64,000 nucleotides of DNA from Siderastrea radians (GCA_964017195.1 OZ024895.1:19767034-19831033), one strand, 5' to 3'; positions 33,770 through 46,173 are shown, counted from the stretch's first letter. Numbers and translations: made by a program. The notes: a model not told the origin generated them from the sequence alone.

Positions 33770-35110
33770 CAGAGACGACCAATTGTAGAAATGCAGAGTT
33801 TTGCACAGCTGTAAATTCCCGGTTTCTTTCATTGATTGATTGATTGATTGATTGATTTTTTCAACGACCTCTTCTTTCTGCGGTTGGCTTTCGGAAAATC
33901 TTAGCTTACATTATTTCCCACTCTAGTAAGGCCAAGGTCAAACGTCGAACTTGACATGTGCCGAGCCATAATGCAAATGAGCAAAAGCTATTGTTCTGTA
34001 ATTACTCTGCGGTAAAACGGGAACAAATCAATTTCACACTAAATTCCATCAAACACAGGCAAGAAAAAAAAACTGCTGATACCACGAACCACAGAAGAAC
34101 AGTAGTCATCCTAAATACTTAGGACCATTACAAACCATTCATTATATGCGCAACTGAAGATGCAAATTAGCAAAAACAAGACAGTGTATTTTCTCGTTCA
34201 TGAAATGCGCGATTTGTTCTGATAATTCAGACGTGTCGGGATTGTAGCGCGTTTGCCAGCACGGATGACTATTCGCCAGTCAGCCGCAGAGGTGTTCTTT
34301 GCAGTTGAAGGTCACTCGACGGCATATCTCGTTTACCTTAACGTAAAATTCATTCAGGCTGAAAGGGAACCTTAATTTATCATTATCGAGTGTTGTAAAT
34401 CTTGGATATGAAAGGTTATAAATACGTTTATTTCATTGTAAAGGTCGACGTTTTCCCCACTTCCTCCCCACCCCCACCCTCCCCCTCCCCATCCCCCTGT
34501 CGGCTGAACACAACGAAAGTTTAAAACTTTCCCATCTTATTAACGACTGGGGTGAAAATTTACTCTAGTGTCATGCATTACTCCGATAAAACTGAGCAGA
34601 TTAGGGTCTTACGGACAGAGATTCGTCACCGAAATCTGAACACTGATCCCTAGTTGAACACGTAATAGACTCGTAGTCGTTAGGTTGAGACATCACTCAC
34701 CTGAAGGAAGTGGTATAAAAACATAGAGCACCAAACAAGAAAGCTTTAGTATCTCCATGTGAGACAACGTTTTTCGGACTTTGAACATTTCGAATGACCT
34801 CGTTGGGCACACGTTCCGCATTACACGGCTAGAGGAACAAAAATAAGACAAGAAATTTCGGCTGAGAATTTAAGATGTGAAAAACCACAACTCAAGCCAC
34901 AATGAACTTCCTTAGAATGGACCAATCAGTGGACCTTTGAATGGACCAATTTGCACATTTGTACGTGCGTTCTGAAGTAGTTCTGAAATGCAGCTCACCT
35001 AGGCAAAAATTTCCTTGTCTCTTAAACAAAATGTTTTCCTCAATGGCAGTTTGGATTATGGATGATGTACAATTCAAAAAGATGTGAATTTTTGATGATA
35101 TAAGGGAACC
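33770..35110 (-). repeat. Repeat unit U2 with an internal inversion
   Basis: 33850-34135 follows U1 21640-21950 (GGCCAAGGTCAA, AAATTCCATCAAACACAG, CCACGAACCACAGAAGAACA). 34150-34440 matches U1 21940-22225 only as reverse complement. 34500-35110 is again collinear with U1 22300-22930, including the signal-peptide exon and its 5' flank. (GATT)n at 33832. Confidence 0.75.
34701..34758 (-). CDS. Duplicate signal-peptide exon (copy 2)
   Basis: ATG at 34758 opens MEILKLSCLVLYVFIPLPS plus one base before a donor GTGAGTGATG. It keeps length, frame and phase of the exon at 22491-22548, with three residue changes. The donor here is nearer consensus (GTGAGT). It could be an alternative first exon of gene A lying 12 kb further upstream, or a first exon of a lost paralogue. 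The 5' flank with GACCAATCA (34920) is also kept. Expression is unknown. Confidence 0.5.
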
Positions 35111-35169
35111 ATGACGAGGTTTCCATAATCATCGTGGCATCATTTTCGTTTCAAACTAATTTCGTCCAA

Positions 35170-35460
35170 TATTTGCGAGACGGTAAGGTTGAGGATTTTA
35201 ATCTCTGAAATTCTTATTGCAATCTCTTATTCTAATATCGTATTCATAATTGAAACACCATTATACTTATACATCTGTTGTATTCAAATCTTTTGTCCCA
35301 AGGAAGGTTGTATTGCAGTAGTCATGCATGTTTGCAGAAACTTCATGAACGCAGCATTTTTCATTTCACTCGGCGGATGAAAAATTCTACAGTCTACGAG
35401 TTCCGCAAGCAGAAACTCAAGGGCAAATTTGTAGTACAGTCTGTGAAGGCTAAAAGCTAG
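35170..35460 (+). repeat. Dispersed repeat shared with 42200-42320 and 39370-39600
   Basis: ATCGTATTCATAATTGAAAC, CATCTGTTGTATTCAAATC and TGTTTGCAGAAACTTCATGA recur almost exactly at 42202-42318 and more loosely at 39370-39510. No coding sign. Confidence 0.75.
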
Positions 35461-35599
35461 TGCTAATTTCGTGTTCTTCCAGACGAGTAAACTTTTATCA
35501 GTTTCAAGTTCGAGTTTCTAAAGAAATTGTGGAACTGCGTCCGCCCGGTGTGTCGGTATAGGGAGGTAAAACACAACCGAGTTGATAAAGTAAACTAGC

Positions 35600-37764
35600 A
35601 CGAGAAATTCAGAATCGAAGCTTAACGTTAGTTCTTTGTCAGCTAAAGCGGTTCGCTCTGATGAAAAGTTGCATTTGACCCTCGAAAGGTACCAATTTTT
35701 GTAGCCCAAAGTACACTACCTATGATTAAAAATGTGGATCTTAAATTCGTTTCGATCCGCACGTGCGCAAAAAGGGTCTCAGCTCAATTTTTCCGCTTTG
35801 TACATCGTTCATTGTGATAGGCAAAGCACATCTTTACTACATATTTCTCTATGGAGTTTTCAATTCTCTATGGAATGCTCAATGTATTCCTTAGAAGTTT
35901 TAGAAAGTCCTGATTACAGAGATGACCAATTGTAAGCCTTCAGAGTCTAGAAATATAGAGGTTTGGACGGATACAAATGCCGGTTCTTTGAGTGATTTCA
36001 AATTTATAAAGACCTCTTCTATCTAGAAAAATTGTAGAATGCGAAAAACTGCTCCTCTATGTATTTCTCGTCCTCGGAATTACTGAGCTGAATCTTCGCT
36101 GACCTTACAATTACGTTCGCATTCTAAGATGCCTTATATACGATAAATGCGGGCCAATTAGGGTCTCACGTAGAGATATGTTGGTTCACCAGTTAGAAAA
36201 TGTAATAATGGCTCGGATAACGCAAGTTGGGCTGTGACATCACACACCTGAAGGAAGTGGTAGAAAAGCACAGAGCGCCAAACAAGAAAGCTTTAGTATC
36301 TCCCATGTAAGGGAAGTAAACGCTTTGTTCGGATTCTTCACTTTTCGAACGACCTCGTTGAGCGCACGTTCCGCATTACACGGATAGAGGAACCAAAATA
36401 AGACAGGACTTTCGGCTGAGAACAAGTTTAAGAGGTAAAAAGCCACAACTTAGCAACAATGAACTTCATTAAAATGGACCAATCACGAATTGAAGCTCAC
36501 TTAAGCAAAAGCTTCCTTGCCTGTTCTTAAACAAATATATTTTTTAGTGGCAGATTGGATTATGGCCTGATGCACAGTTCAAACAGATGTAAACCGAATG
36601 AAAGCCAGTGTCGCTGGAGGTTGTGTTTGTCGTTTTTTAAAACCGTTTCTCCAGTGAATTTTTGCTGTTATTGGTTCAAATACTCAGGAATGAAAATAAG
36701 CGAAACCGTGACGACGTTTCCATCATCATCGTGGCACAATTTTTCAAGTTCTAAAGTACCAGCTCATGCGCAGTTAATACTTACTTCACTTAGACCTCTT
36801 TACGCCATGTGGCGCTAAAAAGAGCCACATAGTTTCATCCATTGTCAGAAATAAGTAAACACTTTTACAGATGTTTGTGTGAGCATTCAATGAATATTCA
36901 AACGAAACTTTAGCACGAATAGAGTGACAGGTTAGATTTCCTTTCACAGCTGAACAGTACTTAAATTGAGCAGTCGAGTTTTCCCACGCACATTTGTATT
37001 TAGCACGTTTTCCAAGAAGTCAGGGAAGAGGGAACTCAAAATGTTGGCCTGTCTTTCATTTCCATCCTGGTCATCCGCTCTCAAAGACACTTGATTCTGA
37101 GAGTATTAGTGCACTGGTATAAAAATGTTTGACCTTTTTTTTTTGGTATTTACCATTTTTATATCTTGATTTGTGGTTTCTTGCCTTTCTGCGTTGCGCT
37201 GCTTACAAAAGCTGACACTGTCGCTATTAAAAATTGCAAAGAAAAAACGAAACCAATATTCTGTTATACAATACAGACCTAACCACCTTCCCTGCCCTGG
37301 TCCAACTCCGCACACGGAGGATAGAAAACCCTTGGGAAGAGTCTGGTACACACCGACAAGTACCTAGTTTCCAGGCCCCAAGGTCTTTCGATTGTGCATT
37401 CAAGACGGGGCTACTCTCGCTAATCTCTGGTTAACCTGCGTAGCAAGCGTTTCCATAGACTTTTCCGCACGCTTAAAGTATTTTTTGGCCTTTTTCTGCC
37501 TCGCCCCGATTTTCGTGCGGCCAAAAAGCGAAAATGCTTCAAACGTGTAGAAAAGCCTACGTAAACGCTTGGTACGCAGGCGAAAACTCGCGCATCTGAA
37601 TAGCCGCCAGTTTGGGTTGCCCAACCCAAAAACCCAAACTTTGGGAACGAGGTTGACAGAACAAGCTGATTTTAAAAAGTCCTGGGTTAAAATTTAAACG
37701 GAATAAATTTTCCTGACGAATCAGTGCACATGGGTGAGGAGAGAAAATGTGGAGGAAAGTTTCT
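35600..37764 (-). repeat. Repeat unit U3
   Basis: 35610-35935 follows 28700-29160 and 40690-41120. 36240-36600 carries the third signal-exon copy with its flank. 36840-37620 follows U1 25030-26065 and U4 42760-44320 (CACAGCTGAACAGTACTTAAA, TGGTCCAACTCCGCACACGG, TTAACCTGCGTAGCAAGCG). Open frames here are shared readings of the repeat. Confidence 0.75.
36248..36306 (-). pseudogene. Frameshifted signal-peptide exon (copy 3)
   Basis: Same sequence as the exon at 34701-34758 but with an extra G just after the ATG (ATGGGAGATAC instead of ATGGAGATAC). The ATG frame now reads MGDTKAFLFGALCFSTTSFR, and the donor (GTGTGTG) falls in phase 2, not phase 1. It can no longer feed a phase-1 Ig exon. The lost frame downstream still reads EILKLSCLALCAFLPLPS, so the break looks young. 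Confidence 0.65.
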
Positions 37765-37774
37765 TGTCCAAGGA

Positions 37775-39112
37775 TCTGTACAGCCCCGAATTGATCCCCA
37801 GCCCCGAAATGATCCCCACTCCGAAATGATCCCCACCCGAAATGATCCCAACCCTGAAATGATCCCCGTTTTTTTCCACGCTGACCCCGAAATGATCCCC
37901 AAGTAATTATCAGAACGGAATAGCGTACAGTACTTGAAACTGTAGAAAATTTCTATCCTTAATAACTCGAAAAATGTTGACATTTTTCGCATTTTTCTAG
38001 TCTCACTCATTTTTTTATTCACATTTCCAAGTGCTTTCTTCGTTAATCATTCTTAACAAATTTTTAATTTACAACGAATTATCGAAAGGTGAGTTCAACT
38101 ACATTGAAAATCAGCCTTCAGAATTACTGTGCGGCGCGTCTCACCGTGGTCACCAACGGCAAACTTTTTCCAAAGTCATAATTAGCCAATCACAGCGCGA
38201 TATTTTGGTTGATGGTCAAGCCTGCTCGAAAAGAAGAAAGGGAGGAAGTTCTCGATTACTTAAAAAAAGAATTGTGGCGAAGGCAAAGTGACAGAAGGAT
38301 TTTGCCTTAAGTGCAACAAGAAATTTGGCTGTCTCTGCAGGAGTTTATGCCAGTGAAAATAGGTTTGTAATAAGTGTACGAAAGATGAAGTGTGATCACT
38401 TCCCAAATTTTTCCATACATTTTGCACGATGGTCACTGATATTGCTTTCAGTAAGTGTACCACTGTAAAGTTAATGTTAATTTCGACCCTTAGGAAAGGA
38501 AAATTTTTACACTTGTATCTGTTCCCTTCAAAATGCTATTTTGCTACATGTTTTCAAAACTTTTGCATAATTCTTAAAAAAATAGTTGACAAAAGCAGTT
38601 GTTCCCAGATGCTCGTGATTCATTTCCTCTTTAGTTCAGTATCTAGCAACGTTTACTGAGTGATATTCTAGTTTCATTTTGTCCGTAACAACCAACTGCT
38701 ACGCGCTCAAAATGTTTATATTCATTTCTTGTTAAAACCAAGAAAGGAGAGGCTTTTATACTTTTTCCTTTCAATATTGTTTCTAATTACAATTCAAGAT
38801 GTATACTACACCTTATTTGATTTACACACTGATCATTTTTTCCCAGTCCGTTGAAACATGCCAGTGAAGATTGCAATTAACCTCGAGTGAATAAATACTT
38901 GAAAATTTTTCAATTTCGTGTATTTTGAGTCCTCCACAGTCCCTTGGTTTGAACGCCATTCCAAACATTACTCGGGGATCATTTCGGGGCCAGCGTGAGG
39001 GGAAAAAACGGGGATCAGTTCAGGGTCGGGATCATTTCGGGGTCGATTTGGGAACCATTTCGAAGTTGGGGATCATTTCGGGGTCGGGATCATTTCGGGG
39101 ACTGTACAGATC
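37775..39112. mobile_element. Element with inverted GATCATTTCGGGG arrays at both ends
   Basis: The left end is GGATCTGTACAG followed by six units of CCCCGAAATGATCCCC-like sequence (37786-37903). The right end has about six units in inverse orientation (38967-39096) closing with ACTGTACAGATCC. The palindrome CTGTACAG sits at both borders and may be an 8-bp target duplication. The interior (37905-38960) holds no recognised gene; frames at 38031-38291 and 38260-38659 have no known domain. Terminal tandem arrays of this sort suggest transposase-binding sites. Non-autonomous; class unknown. Confidence 0.7.
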
Positions 39113-40195
39113 CAAGGCACATAAACAATGAGGGGACCAACCAACGCTGAACCCTTGTCCCTCTTGATGGCGACACCCTATTCGTATAGCTTTTATTAAA
39201 ACTGAGTCGAAGATTCAGAGGTGGAGAGTCTTAATTTGTCCCAAGAGCGTACACGTTTCCTCTGAAGACTTTGAAACTATTGCATGAGAACCGCTCCTGG
39301 TCAAGCCTAAAGATTTCTATGCAGTCTCTTATTAGCCCTATAGGCTCCGAGGCTAAAATTTAAAAGTATCCAGAATTGATACGCCATTCTACTTGCACAT
39401 CCGTTGTATTCAAATGTTTTGTTCCTTGCCGCTTGCGTACCTGCAGCACACCATTACTGATAAAGGCAGGCTGTCTTGCAGCAGATCGGCTTACAGAAAC
39501 TTCATGACCACAGTATTTTCTCTTTTCCGTCGGCAAATAGAAAATTCTTTAGTCCACGAGTCCCGCACGTAGAAACTCGGTCCATGAGCGCTAAAAGCTA
39601 GTGCTACAGTTTCGTGTCAGCTTACAGTAAACTTTTATCAGTTTCAACCCTGCATCAATCGCTATTTACGCCCGCCATCGCTGCATAGTTTCAAGGGGTC
39701 ACCGATTTCCATCTCAGTTCTCCCTTTCCTTCCTGTATTTTCTCCGACTTCCCTGATTCCTTTCCCTCCGTTTTTGCCACCCCTCCACCGGCTTTCGCGG
39801 CCACTGTTATTGACATTTTAGAATTTTAAATTTGCTTTGGAGTCGGTTTCCAAGGCATAAAAGTTTGAATCTGTATCAGCTGAGAGTTCATAAGGCAAAT
39901 TTGGCCACCGCTGTTAGCAATCAAATATCTTCGTTCTTCCTCTCGAGTTTGACTTTTATTGTTTGAGCTTTTCTTGATCATATATCTACTAATGCCTTCT
40001 CGAGTTTTGCAGAATGTGGAATACTATAAATACCAGTTGTTTTTAATTTTTTTGTTTATTTACCAAATGTATTTTTGACCTTTTAAATCTCCTATGTAGC
40101 CGTGTTTGGGTCGACGTCATGCAACGCTCCTCCACGCTCAGAAGTGCACAACTTTGCATTTCAAGATTTTTTGAAAAAATCGAAATGACTGGATA
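39113..40195. other. No gene; scattered pieces of the repeat units
   Basis: GATTCAGAGGTGGAGAGT at 39211 (as in U1) and the diverged copy of the 35170 repeat at 39370-39600. C/T-rich 39715-39800. Confidence 0.45.
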
Positions 40196-40282
40196 TCCTG
40201 GGTCGAAATCCTGACATGAAATCCTCACCCGAAATGCTGACGCGAGATCCTGACCCGAAATGCTCACTCGAAATCCTGGTTA
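40190..40282 (+). repeat. Short minisatellite, CGAAATCCTGAC units
   Basis: Six or seven imperfect 12-15-bp units: GGTCGAAATCCTGACATG, AAATCCTCACC, CGAAATGCTGACG, CGAGATCCTGACC, CGAAATGCTCACT, CGAAATCCTGG. The motif resembles, but is not the same as, the array at 37786. Confidence 0.75.
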
Positions 40283-40603
40283 AGTTTAACTTAGCCAATC
40301 AATCTCCTTCGTGTAACCACGGCTAAAGACGGGTTGAGAGCCTAAACTAAAGGGATTATTCTTCTATAGCGCTACGGAAGCTTCCCAGCTGTGTGCGATA
40401 TACCTTGCTAAATGCATGTAATAAAAATCAGCCAAAATTGCCTACATAGTCTTTTCTCATAAAATTCGGAGAGGAAGAGTTGAGCCTGACCGGAAGCACA
40501 TTACCTGATGGGAAAATTTTCACGAGTTAGCCCTAAGGACAAATGAATTAGTTTCTAAAGAAATTATGGCACTGCGTCGGTCCGGTGAGTTGGTGGGGAA
40601 GTG

Positions 40604-43600
40604 CATAAAACACAAACATTTGGATTTATCAACCGAAATGATAAGGTAAATTGGCACCGAAAAGAAATTTAGAAGCTGAAGATTCGAGCGTTAGCCCTTT
40701 GTCAGAGCGATTCGCTCTGATGATCCAAATTTTTGTAGCCCAAAGAACACTACCTTCAATACCTTGATTATTCACATCAGCACGTGCACAAAAATAGGTC
40801 CCAGCCCTATTAATTTCCGCTTTGTAAGTGAATAAGGCAAAGGGCAAATGTCGAACTTTATACATGTATATGCCGAACATAACGCAAATGAGCAAAAGCT
40901 ATGTTGTTTTTCCTGAATTTACATCAAGTTTGGCACATGCAAGGTTCAACGTTTGACCTAGGCCTGGGGCGAGTCCATTTTTGGCATTTACGTCGTTGAC
41001 GGTGACAGCCAATTAAAAGCACACTTTAAGTACATAATTTATTTCTCTATGAAGTTTCAGGAGAATACTCAATGGATTCTTTAGACGTTTTCAGTAGAAA
41101 GTCCTGATTACAGAGATTACCGATTGTAGAACTCAGGTTAGAGTCTATAAGAGTCTAGAAATGTATAGGTTTGGATTGGCTGTAAATGCCTGGGTTCTTT
41201 CGGAATTTCTTTTTTTGTTTGTTTGTTTGTTTGTTTGTTTTGTAACGACCTCTTCTTTCTGAAAAATCTGTTGTCCTCAGGATTTTTGAACTGCGGTTGG
41301 CTCACGGAAAATTCCCACTGTTTCCCACTTTAAAGGAGCTACGTCACGGATAACGCAACTTGAAAAAGCTGGCAAGTTTTTTGGGTAGATGTATATCATC
41401 ATTTGCATATTCAAAATACAAACCGGTTCTCTTGTGACTGATGTTGATCACAGCGAGTAGCACGTGGCAATGGAAACCGTACAAGCCTACCTGAAGATGG
41501 CCAAATTGGCCAACAACTTGAGCGCTACACAGTGCGAAATTTGCCAAAGTTTGTATCCGTACCTGAGTTAAAGCAATTTTTGCTGGAAAACTATTCGGTA
41601 GAACTAAGTCCCGCTACCAACAATTCGTTCACTATCGGGTACATGCGTGACGGACGCACCAAGTGCGATATCAAAACAGACAAACAATGCCAGTGAACGG
41701 CTTTCAAAATGCAAATCAGTAAATAGTTCAGATGTTTCCCAGCAAACCACTGGATCATATCGTTTATGGTTTGTGGTCTTCTCCCGACAACGTTTTTTCA
41801 AGCAGGTATATACCTGACTGACAAATAGTCATGCGTGCTTCCAAACCATTAACTGAAAATGTGATAATATCCGCTACAATCCCGACAAGTCCGCGCTATC
41901 AGAACAAAACTTCCATTTCCGTAACATGACAAAGTACATTTGTTTTTGCTAGCTTGCATTAGGTTCGGCGGTGACATTTCCCTCTCTGAAAACAACGAAA
42001 TCTAACTTTCCCATCTTATTTACGAATGAAGTGAAAATTTACCAAAATTAACGAGAATACTATATGGTTTTATGCATTAAATCCAATTGATCTGGACTGA
42101 TTACAGATATTCGTCAACGAAACGTGAACCGTTGGGTCCCAGTTGAACCTTTGATAGACTCGTGATCGTGTCGCGAACAACACAAATTAAAATAAATATC
42201 GTATTCATAATTGAAACACCATTATACTTATACATCTGTTGTATTCAAATCTTTTGTCCCAAGGAAGGTTGTCTTGCAGTAGTCATGCATGTTTGCAGAA
42301 ACTTCATGAACTGTATTACACGGCTAGAGGGATGAAATTACAAGACAAGGTCATTCACTGAGAATTTAAGTTTAAGGTGTGAAAAACCACAACTTGCCCA
42401 CAAGAACGTCCTTAGAATGGACCAATCAATAATGAACCTCATTTGAATGGACTAATTTGAACAGATTGTACGTGCGTTCTATAGTAATTGTAAAATGCAG
42501 CTAACTTCCTTGCCTGCTCTTACTGGGAAATATCTTCCTTAGTGGCAAATTGGATTCTTGGGCAATACATATTGTACCATTCAAAAAGATGTCAATAAAT
42601 GAAAGCGAGTTTAGCAGGAGGTTGTGTTTGTCACGTTTTAAAACCGGTTTCCCATGCAGTGAATTTTAGCTGTTATTGGTTAAAATACTTAGGAACGAAT
42701 CAAAATAATCCTCGTGGCATCATTTTCAAGTTAATATTTTGTGCCAAAAGAGTCAAATAGTTGCATACGCAAAACTGTCTTATATGATAATTATAGTGTC
42801 CATTGTCAGAATTAAGTAACTAAATAGTTTTAAATACAAATGTTTGGGTAAACATTCAATGAAATGTCAAACAAAACTTTAGCACGAATAAAGTCCGGTT
42901 AGATTTTCTTTCACAGCTGAACAGTATTTACTGATTGAGCAGAAAAAAGAACTTTAGTTTCAGAAGCATGTTTTCCAACACGTCAGAGAAGAGGAACTTA
43001 AATTGTTGACCAATCGTTTACTTCCATCCTGGCCATCCGCTCTCAAAGACACTTGATTCTGAGAGTCTTAGTGCACTGGGGGCAATTTTTTTTTACCATT
43101 ATATTTATGATTTTTACTTGATTTGTGGTTTTTGCTTTTCCGCATTGCGCTACTTACAAAAGCTGACAAAGTTTTTCAAAGAAAAAGCTAAACCAATATT
43201 CTTCTACACAATACAGTCCCAGCCACGTTCCCTGCACTGGACCAGATCTCATGAAAAAGAAATATATCTCTTACTGGAACCAAACCCTTCAACATTCGCA
43301 AAAACTTAGTTTTTATTACACGTTCAAAAAGAATTATAGCCTTTCTGCCTACCTAGATCTAACAAGAAAGAACCCATCTAGAAAATCATTAGTAAAACTG
43401 AGAATTAGCAGTCATAAACTTCGGATTGAAACAGGTAGATACGACAAGATACCTCGTGATGAGAGGTTATGTAGTCTCTGCAATTGTAACAAAATTGAAG
43501 ATGAAACTCATTTTTTACTAGATTGCCAGAGCTATTCTTCGATAAGAGACAGGTTCTTATCTAAAATAGAACCTAAAATCTTATTTTCTACGACTATTAT

Positions 43601-44378
43601 CACATGAGACCTTATTGTCACATCTTATGAATTGCACTGATTATTTTATAAATATTCAATTCATTTCATTCATCTCGTCATGCTTTGAACAGAGAGACAA
43701 ACTAGTTACAATGGCTACCTCTCTGAATGGTTAAAAATAAGAAATGGTTGTAATCTCTTTCACTTATTTTAATTAAGTCAGAACTAATAATTAAGTTTTA
43801 AGTGGCTTTTGCAATACTGTAATACTTTGTTATAGTCATGCAAATAAAGTTTGTTGTTGTTGTTGTTGTACATGAAGGTTGGAAAAACCCTTATACACGA
43901 GTCTGATCCACACCAACAAATGACCTAGTTTCCAGGCCCCAAGGTCTTTTGATTGGACATCCAAAATTCTCGCTACTCTCTGGTTAACCTGCAAAGCAAG
44001 CGTTTCTGTGGACATTTCCGCACGTTTGAAGCATTTTTTTTTTGCTTCTTGGCCACCAGAAAATTAAGGCGGGGGGGGGGGGGTAAATAAGAGGAAAGGA
44101 GTAGGAGAAAGGAAAGGGAAACGCTTGCTCACAAACACCAAGATTTTGAAAATCATATATGAGTGAATTAAAAATGTGACAGCTTGTCAATTAGATAACT
44201 AAACAAAGTAATAGAAGATCTGAAATTTCTCTTCCTACAAAAGTAAAATCCTCCCATTTCCTCCCATTTTTTTCCTCGCCCCAATTTTCGCGCAGCCAAA
44301 AGTGTGGACAAAACCTGTAAACAAAAACTTGGTATGAAATTTTACTTTGAAATATTTCAGCACAGAATCGCATTTTAA
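40604..44378 (+). repeat. Repeat unit U4
   Basis: 40604-41335 is near-identical to 28630-29370; 41808-41980 to 32093-32275; 42200-42318 to 35230-35350; 42370-42620 to the 5' flank of the signal exon; 42760-44320 to U1 and U3. The signal-peptide exon itself is missing: the expected place (about 42190-42330) is occupied by the 35170-type repeat. 41336-41807 is unique here with no recognised feature. Confidence 0.75.
43243..43870 (+). pseudogene. 3' end of a LINE (post-RT domain) with (TTG)n tail
   Basis: The frame from 43251 to 43607 reads KKYISYWNQTLQHSQKLSFY, then SLVKLRISSHKLRIETGRYD and RLCSLCNCNKIEDETHFLLDC, the Cys/His cluster that closes many LINE ORF2 proteins. It ends in an early stop. 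The 3' UTR runs to AATAAAGTTTGTTGTTGTTG at 43844-43868. Units U1 and U3 run across this place without it (CTGGTCCAACTCCGC), so the insertion limits are clear. It is 5'-truncated, as is usual for target-primed insertion. Confidence 0.75.
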
Positions 44379-46173
44379 GGAGGCTCCCAACAGTTTGTTT
44401 TGGCCTTGGTGTGTATCTTTTGAAATCAAAATTTCGCATAGAAGGTAAGCTTCGATTTCCTTGATACTACACCATCTTTTCAACATATGACCAAAGTTTA
44501 TTTTTTCATTGGTTTCCAAGCAACAGCCGTCACTATAGCAACGGTAATGAGCAGCCCCTCATTTTAAATAATGTCGAATATCTCGAAAACTATTCAGACA
44601 CTTTATGACGAAACTTGAACTATTGAACTACTCAACCTACACAACTTGTAGGCATAATTAGAGAAAAATCTGTAAGACCGTTTTCAAGTAAATCATGATT
44701 CATTTTTTACGGGCTGATTTTGGTCATTCCTGCAATTTTCTCCAATATTTCAATAAAGATAAAACTTAACACTTTCTCTTTTCAGTTACAAGATCTTTTA
44801 TGATAGCAAAACATTCTTAGTGTACATTAAGCTTCCCAGGTGGCTGCGATTTTAAGATATTTATATTTAAAAACTGCTAAAATGCAGCACACATCAGTCA
44901 AAAAGTTCGTAATTTGCATAAATCAAAATATTTCTAAGCTGCCCTTACAGATTTTTCTTTTAAGTTGATTGCCGTTAGAAAATAATTCTTTTTGATGTTC
45001 CAGCAAGTTTTAGGCTAAATAAACAGATAAGAAGGCTGAATCTCGGTCAAGTTTCTTTCGTTATTAAGTAAACTTTCAACCAGCAACAGCTTTAGTTTGT
45101 TTTTCCTTGCCTATTTCACGGTTATTCACGTGCAATGAATATTTATACACGCTGTGCTTGTTTCCTCTCGTGCGTTTATATTTCCTTCTCATAAAAATAT
45201 TCATCTTCTGATCTGTTTCTCGTTATTTTTCAACCCCAGTGTAATGCCACTCCTGGGCGTTAACATGTATGCAATCCGTAATTAAAAATTCTAAAACGTC
45301 ATTCAGGAGAGTCTCCAGGAAGAAGCTCAGAAGACAAAAAGAAATTTATTATTATGAGAGGGAATTATAAATGCAGGAGACGACACAAGCGCAGCGTGTA
45401 TAAACATTCATTGCACGTGGATAACCGTGAAATAGACCAGGAAAAACAAAATAAAACTGTTGCTCGTTGAAAGTTAATAACGACTGAACTTGACCGAGAT
45501 TCAGCCTTCTTATCTTATAGCAGAAATGTTTATTCAGCCTAAAACTTGCTGGAACATCAAAAAGAAATTATTATTCTAACGGCAATCAACTTAAAAGAAA
45601 AATCTGTAAGGGCAGTTTAGAAATATTTCGATTTAAACAAATTACGAACTTTTGACTGATTTATGCTGCGTGTGAGCAGTTTTTAAATATAAATATCTTA
45701 AAATCGCAGCCACCTAGGAAGCTCAATGTACACCAAGAATGTTTTGCTATCATAAAAGATCTTTCAACTGAAAAGAGAAAGTGTTAAGTTTTATCTTTAT
45801 TGAAATATTGGAGAAAATTGCAGGAATGACCAAAATCAGCCCGTAAAAAATGAATCATGATTTACTTGAAAACGGTCTTACAGGTTTTTGTCTAATTGTG
45901 CTTACAAGTTGTGTAGGTTGAGTAGTTCAAATAGTTCACGTTTCGTCATAAAGTGTCTGACTAGTTTTCGAGATATTCGACATTATTTAACATGAGGGAC
46001 TGTCCATTACCGTTGCTATGGTGACGGCTGTTGCTTGGAACTAATGAAAAATAAACTTTGGTCATATGTTGAAAAGATGGTGTAGTATCAAGGAAATCGA
46101 AGTTTATCTTTTATGCGAAATTTTGATTTCAAAAGATACACTCCAAGGCCCAAAAAAACTGTTGCGAGCCTCC
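44379..46173. mobile_element. 1.8-kb near-palindromic TTAA element
   Basis: Borders TTAA|GGAGGCTC(C/G)CAACAGTTT and the inverse at 46154-46173|TTAA. The left arm 44379-45210 pairs with the right arm 45345-46173 over about 830 bp with roughly 85-90% match by eye, leaving a loop of about 130 bp. The TTAA duplication points to the piggyBac or Kolobok superfamilies. No ORF longer than about 90 codons with any domain. Transcripts across it would fold into a long hairpin RNA. Confidence 0.9.

Noticed and set aside
35278..35460. Exon-like frame KLHERSIFHFTRRMKNSTVYEF
   Set aside because: The same sequence recurs at 39.5 and 42.3 kb without the frame being kept; repeat DNA.
37786..39096. CRISPR-like arrays
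   Set aside because: Units are contiguous with no spacers of constant length, and the two arrays are inverse of each other at element ends.
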